Part shown: piece after piece, positions 22,410 to 25,553 of the stretch
Position numbering within the stretch: the first letter of the stretch is position 1
Layout: each line of letters starts with the position of its first letter
NCBI GenBank assembly: GCA_002413355.1
Contig: DHWV01000028.1
Coordinates: 1-25,553, forward strand
Direction: 5' to 3'
Source of the DNA: Desulfobulbaceae bacterium UBA5173
GTDB lineage: Bacteria; Desulfobacterota; Desulfobulbia; Desulfobulbales; Desulfobulbaceae
DNA: 25,553 nucleotides
Position numbers and translations under genes: made by a program
Notes under the pieces: model-generated
Told to the model about the DNA's origin: nothing
What the model saw: the letters and a program-made list of their open reading frames with translations, nothing else
The model's database searches: none

Positions 22410-23703
22410 TTTTTTTTGCATTGGCCAATATTGAGGAGTCAAGATTCCAATCTAACAATGTGCTGAAAAATCCGCCTCGTCTGTTGCCACGTTTTGATGC
22501 AGGATCATCAAGATGGAAACGACAGACGATACCTGGACTGTCAATATTTCCCCCCTGATATTCTGGACTGGTAAAATTTAGATAAACATGATAATCACCT
22601 GGAGCAAGAGTTCTTGGCGGAATTGCAATTGTTATGCGATGTATTCCGCAGTCAAGGCTGTCTAAGGCATTGTTGCCGCCATCAAAGCTGTCAGACACCA
22701 GCACAGCAGTCTGATCGCCCGTCATGATCTGCATGTATCCATACATGCCCTGAATTTTTCTGCGGACTTCATAAATCATCCGAAGAACAACTCGCTGGTC
22801 ACAGTGATAGTTTTCTGTTATTCTGCCTGATTCATCAGTCAGGGAGAGCTTGAGTAGCTGCGCCGCCTTGCTGCTGTCTGGCTTCGCTTCAAATGTTGCC
22901 CCTAACACGTTGGTAAAAGTTTCTGCCAGATAGGCATCTATCGTCTCTTGAGCAGAGCCGATTTTTTTCACTCCGCCATCCTGTATCCATGCGCCGGATG
23001 AACAGAGTTTGCCAATCATCGCCATGTTATGGCTGACAAAAATTACCGTTCTGCCTGCGTGGGCCACGTCATCCATCTTGCCTATACATTTCTTTTGAAA
23101 TTCGGCATCGCCGACGGCGAGTACCTCATCCACCACTAAAATTTCCGGCTCCAGATGAGCGGCCACAGCAAATGCCAGTCGGACATACATCCCGGATGAA
23201 TAGCGTTTCACAGGAGTGTCAATAAATTCCTCAACACCTGAGAAATCAATAATCTCGTCCAACTTGGCACTAATTTCCTGTCGTGACATGCCAAGAATGG
23301 CACCATTCATGAAAATATTCTCTAGGCCCGTCAGTTCAGCATGAAAACCGGTGCCCACTTCCAGCAAACTGGCGATTCGGCCTTTGATCTTGATCTGTCC
23401 TTTGGTAGGGGCAGTCACGCGGGAAAGCAGCTTCAGCAAAGTGGATTTTCCTGCTCCATTTTTGCCGATAAGACCAAGAATTTCGCCTTGCCTGATTTCA
23501 AGACAGACATCCCGTAAAGCCCAAAAATGGTCTCCCTCGATCTGCGTTTTTTTCCCGACCAGAACAGACTGAATTTTACTGTTGGGATCATCCGTTCCCC
23601 GCACTTTTGCCCACCATGACTGCAAATCGTGTGCAAAAGTGCCGTGACTAATGACACCTAACCTGTATTCCTTCCAGACATTCTCTATTTGAATAGCATT
23701 CAT
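22396..23703 (-). CDS. wzt: Polysaccharide ABC exporter ATPase with Wzt-type C-terminal domain
   Basis: ATPase of an ABC-2 polysaccharide or teichoic-acid-type exporter, 435 residues. The nucleotide-binding domain (about 1-250) has Walker A GLIGKNGAGKSTLL (K86), signature RYSSGMYVRLAFAVA, Walker B EILVVDEVLAVGDAEF (D192/E193) and H225 in FVSHN. Residues about 265-410 form a beta-rich Wzt C-terminal domain, which in O-antigen exporters recognises the modified non-reducing end of the glycan. That fits with the methyltransferase in the same operon, whose product could be the cap read by this domain (inference). The ATG at 23703 gives the family's normal start (MNAIQIENVWKEYRLG) 7 bp after wzm; no ribosome-binding site is evident, so coupling is likely. 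Confidence 0.94.
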   Translation of the reverse strand: MNAIQIENVWKEYRLGVISHGTFAHDLQSWWAKVRGTDDPNSKIQSVLVGKKTQIEGDHFWALRDVCLEIRQGEILGLIGKNGAGKSTLLKLLSRVTAPTKGQIKIKGRIASLLEVGTGFHAELTGLENIFMNGAILGMSRQEISAKLDEIIDFSGVEEFIDTPVKRYSSGMYVRLAFAVAAHLEPEILVVDEVLAVGDAEFQKKCIGKMDDVAHAGRTVIFVSHNMAMIGKLCSSGAWIQDGGVKKIGSAQETIDAYLAETFTNVLGATFEAKPDSSKAAQLLKLSLTDESGRITENYHCDQRVVLRMIYEVRRKIQGMYGYMQIMTGDQTAVLVSDSFDGGNNALDSLDCGIHRITIAIPPRTLAPGDYHVYLNFTSPEYQGGNIDSPGIVCRFHLDDPASKRGNRRGGFFSTLLDWNLDSSILANAKKNVWQ

Positions 23704-23710
23704 AAAAAAA

Positions 23711-24589
23711 TCAGACCGTATCCATGAATGTTTTTTCAACCCGGCTGAATAGCACCACGCCAACCATGAGGATCAGTAGCGTAATTAGCCAGCTAATGCC
23801 AATCTGATTCCATCGCACTACGCTTGTTCCGAAAAACATATAGCGAAAGCTCTCGACAATAGCAACCATCGGGTTCATCTCATACCAAGAGAGGAGCCAC
23901 GATGGAATTTGACTGAGAGGATACACTACAGGCGTTCCATACATCCAAAGCTGTACCAAGAAGGTCATAGCAAAGCGCATGTCCTTGTACTTGGTGGTTA
24001 TCGACGAAAATAAAATCCCTAAGCCAAGACTGAGCAAGGCCATCTGCGTCATCAGCAAGGGCAGCAGCAACAGCCAGCCTGTAGGCCGTGCTGATGCGCC
24101 GTTCAGGTAATAATACAAATAAAATCCTGCAAACAAAACGAGCTGAATGAACAGTTGGAGGAAATTGACAATCACCGTCGCCAGCGGCACTGCCAGTCGA
24201 GGAAAATAGACCTTGCCGAAAATATGTGCGTTGGCGTTGAACGTGTTTGAAGTGGCATTAAGGCTGGCGGAAAAATACCCCCAGACCACATTGCCTGCCA
24301 TATAAAACAGGAACGGCGGCAAGGAATCAGTCGAAATTTTTGCGACTCTGCCAAAAATAATGGTGAAGACGACGGTGGTGAACAGCGGCTGAATGATGTA
24401 CCAAAGGGGGCCTAAAATTGTCTGTTTGTAATACGCAATGAAATCCCGTTGAACAAACAAGGTCACTAAGTCTCGATACTGCCACAGTTCGTTCAAATCA
24501 ATATCAAACCAACCGCTCTTTGGACTGAGGATTAAACTCCACTGTTCTGTGTCGGCATCAGCGATAGACTGTTTTTTGGTGAAATTCAT
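23711..24589 (-). CDS. wzm: Polysaccharide ABC exporter permease (Wzm/TagG/KpsM type)
   Basis: The 292-residue ABC-2 membrane subunit partners the adjacent ATPase to export a completed polysaccharide across the inner membrane. After a soluble N-terminus of about 45 residues (ILSPKSGWFDIDLNELWQYRDL) come LFVQRDFIAYYKQTILGPLWYIIQP, the typical cytoplasmic-helix motif, and then six hydrophobic helices up to about residue 285. Conserved fragments include YFPRLAVPLATV, TTKYKDMRFAM and MYGTPVVYPLSQIP followed by NPMVAIVESFRY. It is the first gene of the polysaccharide operon, with about 225 bp of non-coding sequence upstream. The ATG at 24589 has no clear ribosome-binding site. Confidence 0.94.
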   Translation of the reverse strand: MNFTKKQSIADADTEQWSLILSPKSGWFDIDLNELWQYRDLVTLFVQRDFIAYYKQTILGPLWYIIQPLFTTVVFTIIFGRVAKISTDSLPPFLFYMAGNVVWGYFSASLNATSNTFNANAHIFGKVYFPRLAVPLATVIVNFLQLFIQLVLFAGFYLYYYLNGASARPTGWLLLLPLLMTQMALLSLGLGILFSSITTKYKDMRFAMTFLVQLWMYGTPVVYPLSQIPSWLLSWYEMNPMVAIVESFRYMFFGTSVVRWNQIGISWLITLLILMVGVVLFSRVEKTFMDTV

Positions 24590-24623
24590 TATGGACTTTT
24601 AATAAAAACAGCAAATCAATTAT

Positions 24624-24642
24624 GCAGTCTTTTTAAGACTGC
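24624..24642 (-). repeat. Small perfect hairpin in the wzm leader
   Basis: GCAGTCTT / AAGACTGC with a 3-nt loop forms an 8-bp hairpin between the putative wzm promoter and the wzm start. There is no U-tract, so it does not look like a terminator; it could affect translation or stability of the leader. Confidence 0.5.
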
Positions 24643-24649
24643 GTGAAAG

Positions 24650-24681
24650 ATTATAGAATACACTGTGGCGTACAGCGTCAA
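24650..24681 (-). promoter_or_regulatory. Weakly supported promoter of the wzm-wzt-pse operon
   Basis: A perfect TATAAT -10 box (24650-24655, minus strand) lies 60 bp upstream of the wzm start. The only good -35 candidate is TTGACG (24676-24681), 20 bp away, longer than the ideal 16-18 bp. A 15-bp tandem repeat lies directly upstream. Confidence 0.35.
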
Positions 24682-24683
24682 TT

Positions 24684-24713
24684 AAATGCGCAACCGAAAA
24701 ATGCGCAACCGAA
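24684..24713. repeat. Two tandem 15-bp repeats upstream of wzm
   Basis: The 15-mer AAATGCGCAACCGAA occurs twice back to back (24684-24698 and 24699-24713), directly upstream of the putative -35 box of the polysaccharide operon. Position and precise duplication suggest a regulator-binding site; the protein is unknown. Confidence 0.7.
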
Positions 24714-24815
24714 AATATTTATAAATACATCAGGTTCGATCAAAATGCAAGGAGGTTTTTTTGAGCAACTGAAAAGGAGCTGATGAATGACCTGAGGCCG
24801 CTGACAATCGTCCTG

Positions 24816-25226
24816 TCATATTTTGCTTGATCCGTCTTGACAATCCGGGCATTCGCCGGAAAATTCAACATGGTGGCCAATGATGTCGTAACTGGTTTTT
24901 TTTGCAGCCGATTGAACGATATCTTGAATGATATCCACCTCAATGTTCTCAACTTTGCCGCAGCGGCAGCAGCGGATATGGTAGTGCGGCTCAATTTCAG
25001 CATCAAAACGTTTCTGCGAGCCGCCAACTTCCAGCTTGAGGATGATGCCGGTGTCAGCCATCAGCTCCAAATTTCTGTACACCGTACCCAGACCAATGCG
25101 GGGTAGCCGCTTCCTCACCATGTCGTATAACTCGCAGGCTGTAGGGTGATTTTTCGTTTTGCCCAATTCCTCTAGCAAAATCTGCCTCTGCGTGGTGATG
25201 CGGATCATAGGGTCCGGTGCATTCAT
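24816..25226 (-). CDS. Fur-family metalloregulator, PerR-like
   Basis: The 136-residue transcriptional repressor has a winged-helix N-terminal half (RITTQRQILLEELGKTKNHPTACELYDMVRKRLPRIGLGTVYRNLELM) and a metal-binding dimerisation half. The structural zinc site is C86-x2-C89 with C126-x2-C129. Regulatory-metal ligands are likely H27, H81 and H83 in EPHYHIRC, with H118/H119 nearby. The EPHYHIRCxxCGxVENIE pattern is closest to PerR-type members, which sense peroxide through bound iron, though Fur or Zur cannot be excluded. The ATG at 25226 has GGTGA upstream. Two candidate promoters precede it, one overlapping a perfect inverted repeat, which suggests autoregulation. No rubrerythrin or other peroxide-defence gene is visible. 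Confidence 0.9.
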   Translation of the reverse strand: MNAPDPMIRITTQRQILLEELGKTKNHPTACELYDMVRKRLPRIGLGTVYRNLELMADTGIILKLEVGGSQKRFDAEIEPHYHIRCCRCGKVENIEVDIIQDIVQSAAKKTSYDIIGHHVEFSGECPDCQDGSSKI

Positions 25227-25315
25227 CGTTGTTCACCGAAGAATTAAAGATTCATCAGGCCATGTTGCGATTGCGCCGCAGTGTTGACAGCTGACTCCCG
25301 TAGCTGCTGAACTGC

Positions 25316-25343
25316 CTTATATAGTTAGACAACTATATTGCAA
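25316..25343 (-). promoter_or_regulatory. Proximal candidate promoter of the Fur-family gene
   Basis: On the minus strand TTGCAA (25338-25343) and TATAAG (25316-25321) are 16 bp apart, about 90 bp upstream of the start codon. Almost the whole spacer is a perfect inverted repeat, so a bound repressor would block polymerase. Confidence 0.5.
25319..25338. promoter_or_regulatory. Inverted-repeat operator candidate upstream of the Fur-family gene
   Basis: ATATAGTT and AACTATAT form a perfect 8-bp inverted repeat around a 4-bp spacer. It lies between the -35 and -10 boxes of the proximal promoter. Fur, PerR and Zur boxes are AT-rich palindromes of similar size, though this one does not match the classic Bacillus PerR or E. 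coli Fur consensus. Autoregulation is the simplest reading. Confidence 0.55.
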
Positions 25344-25381
25344 ATCATCCGCATTGGCGAATGGAAAAACAATAATAAGTG

Positions 25382-25409
25382 ATCATAAACCGATCTGTAT
25401 AATTGTCAA
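25382..25409 (-). promoter_or_regulatory. Distal, near-consensus promoter upstream of the Fur-family gene
   Basis: On the minus strand a perfect TTGACA -35 box (25404-25409) and TATGAT -10 box (25382-25387) are separated by 16 bp. It is about 155 bp upstream of the start codon and would give a long leader that passes through the inverted repeat. Confidence 0.6.
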
Positions 25410-25466
25410 GCATCACGTGACGATGTTTTTTTCTGCCGACTGACTATTTTTTCTGTTAAGTGTATA

Positions 25467-25547
25467 AGTTACGCAGTTGGATAAAAATTGATAGTTTCAA
25501 GCGTGTAAATTGGTTTGGCCAAATATACTATAGGAGTTACGCAGTTG
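25467..25547. repeat. Pair of 13-bp direct repeats at the right edge
   Basis: AGTTACGCAGTTG occurs at 25467-25479 and again at 25535-25547, 68 bp apart, in AT-rich non-coding DNA. Similar sequences are seen at the ends of some insertion sequences (from memory), but no transposase is visible inside the window. Confidence 0.5.
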
Positions 25548-25553
25548 AATTAT

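Larger units (their letters stand above)
25227..25553. other. Non-coding stretch upstream of the Fur-family gene, to the right edge
   Basis: No credible gene is visible in these 327 bp. The half nearest the gene holds two promoter-like sequences and an inverted repeat, listed separately. The outer part is AT-rich, contains a TTTGGCCAAA palindrome (25514-25523) and two copies of a 13-bp direct repeat at 25467 and 25535. Confidence 0.6.

Noticed and set aside
24740..24830. Small plus-strand gene after AAGGAGG near 24,750
   Set aside because: The frames following the ribosome-binding-like sequences stop within a few codons.

Overview
The window looks like a chromosomal segment of an anaerobic Gram-negative bacterium, most likely Desulfobacterota (Desulfobulbales or a cable-bacterium relative). 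This placement is inferred from gene content: an EtfA with a fused ferredoxin, an acyl-CoA dehydrogenase inside a fatty-acid operon, a DUF485/ActP pair beside a cNMP-CBS-DUF294 protein, and a PerR-like Fur protein. No marker gene settles it. The housekeeping genes are GC-rich and the surface-sugar genes are visibly AT-rich.

Region 1 (1-10,860, all on the minus strand, read right to left) is a phospholipid and fatty-acid operon: yceD-rpmF-plsX-fabH-[acyl-CoA dehydrogenase]-etfB-[vapB-vapC-nuclease]-etfA-fabG-acpP-fabF-rpiB, then glyA, which runs off the left edge. It has a good sigma70-type promoter ahead of yceD and an intrinsic terminator after rpiB. The usual fabD position, between fabH and fabG, is occupied by an acyl-CoA dehydrogenase/electron-transfer-flavoprotein module. 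That module is itself interrupted by an AT-rich cassette: a DUF2281/PIN toxin-antitoxin pair bounded by 29-bp direct repeats that duplicate the last ten codons of etfB, followed by an orphan PD-(D/E)XK-type nuclease. A seven-unit 23-bp tandem repeat with ATGC-NN-GCAT cores fills the gap between fabH and the dehydrogenase.

Region 2 (10,900-15,960, plus strand) starts at a divergent promoter. It carries a cNMP/CBS/DUF294 regulatory protein and a DEDDh exonuclease. After an AT-rich gap come a possible 18-residue leader peptide, a DUF485 membrane protein and an ActP-like sodium:solute symporter. The region ends at a strong, probably bidirectional terminator. It looks like an acetate or short-chain-acid uptake locus with its regulator.

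Region 3 (15,985-24,700, minus strand) is a surface-polysaccharide island: wzm-wzt (ABC exporter), pseB (frameshifted), pseC, pseF, pseI (pseudaminic-acid synthesis and activation), an unrecognised glycosyltransferase-like protein, an FkbM methyltransferase and a DUF5672 protein. Most of these genes overlap or nearly touch. pseG and pseH are not in the window.

Region 4 (24,816-25,553) holds a PerR/Fur-family repressor on the minus strand. Upstream are two candidate promoters, one with a perfect inverted repeat between its -35 and -10 boxes, and a short direct repeat at the right edge that may be mobile-element debris.
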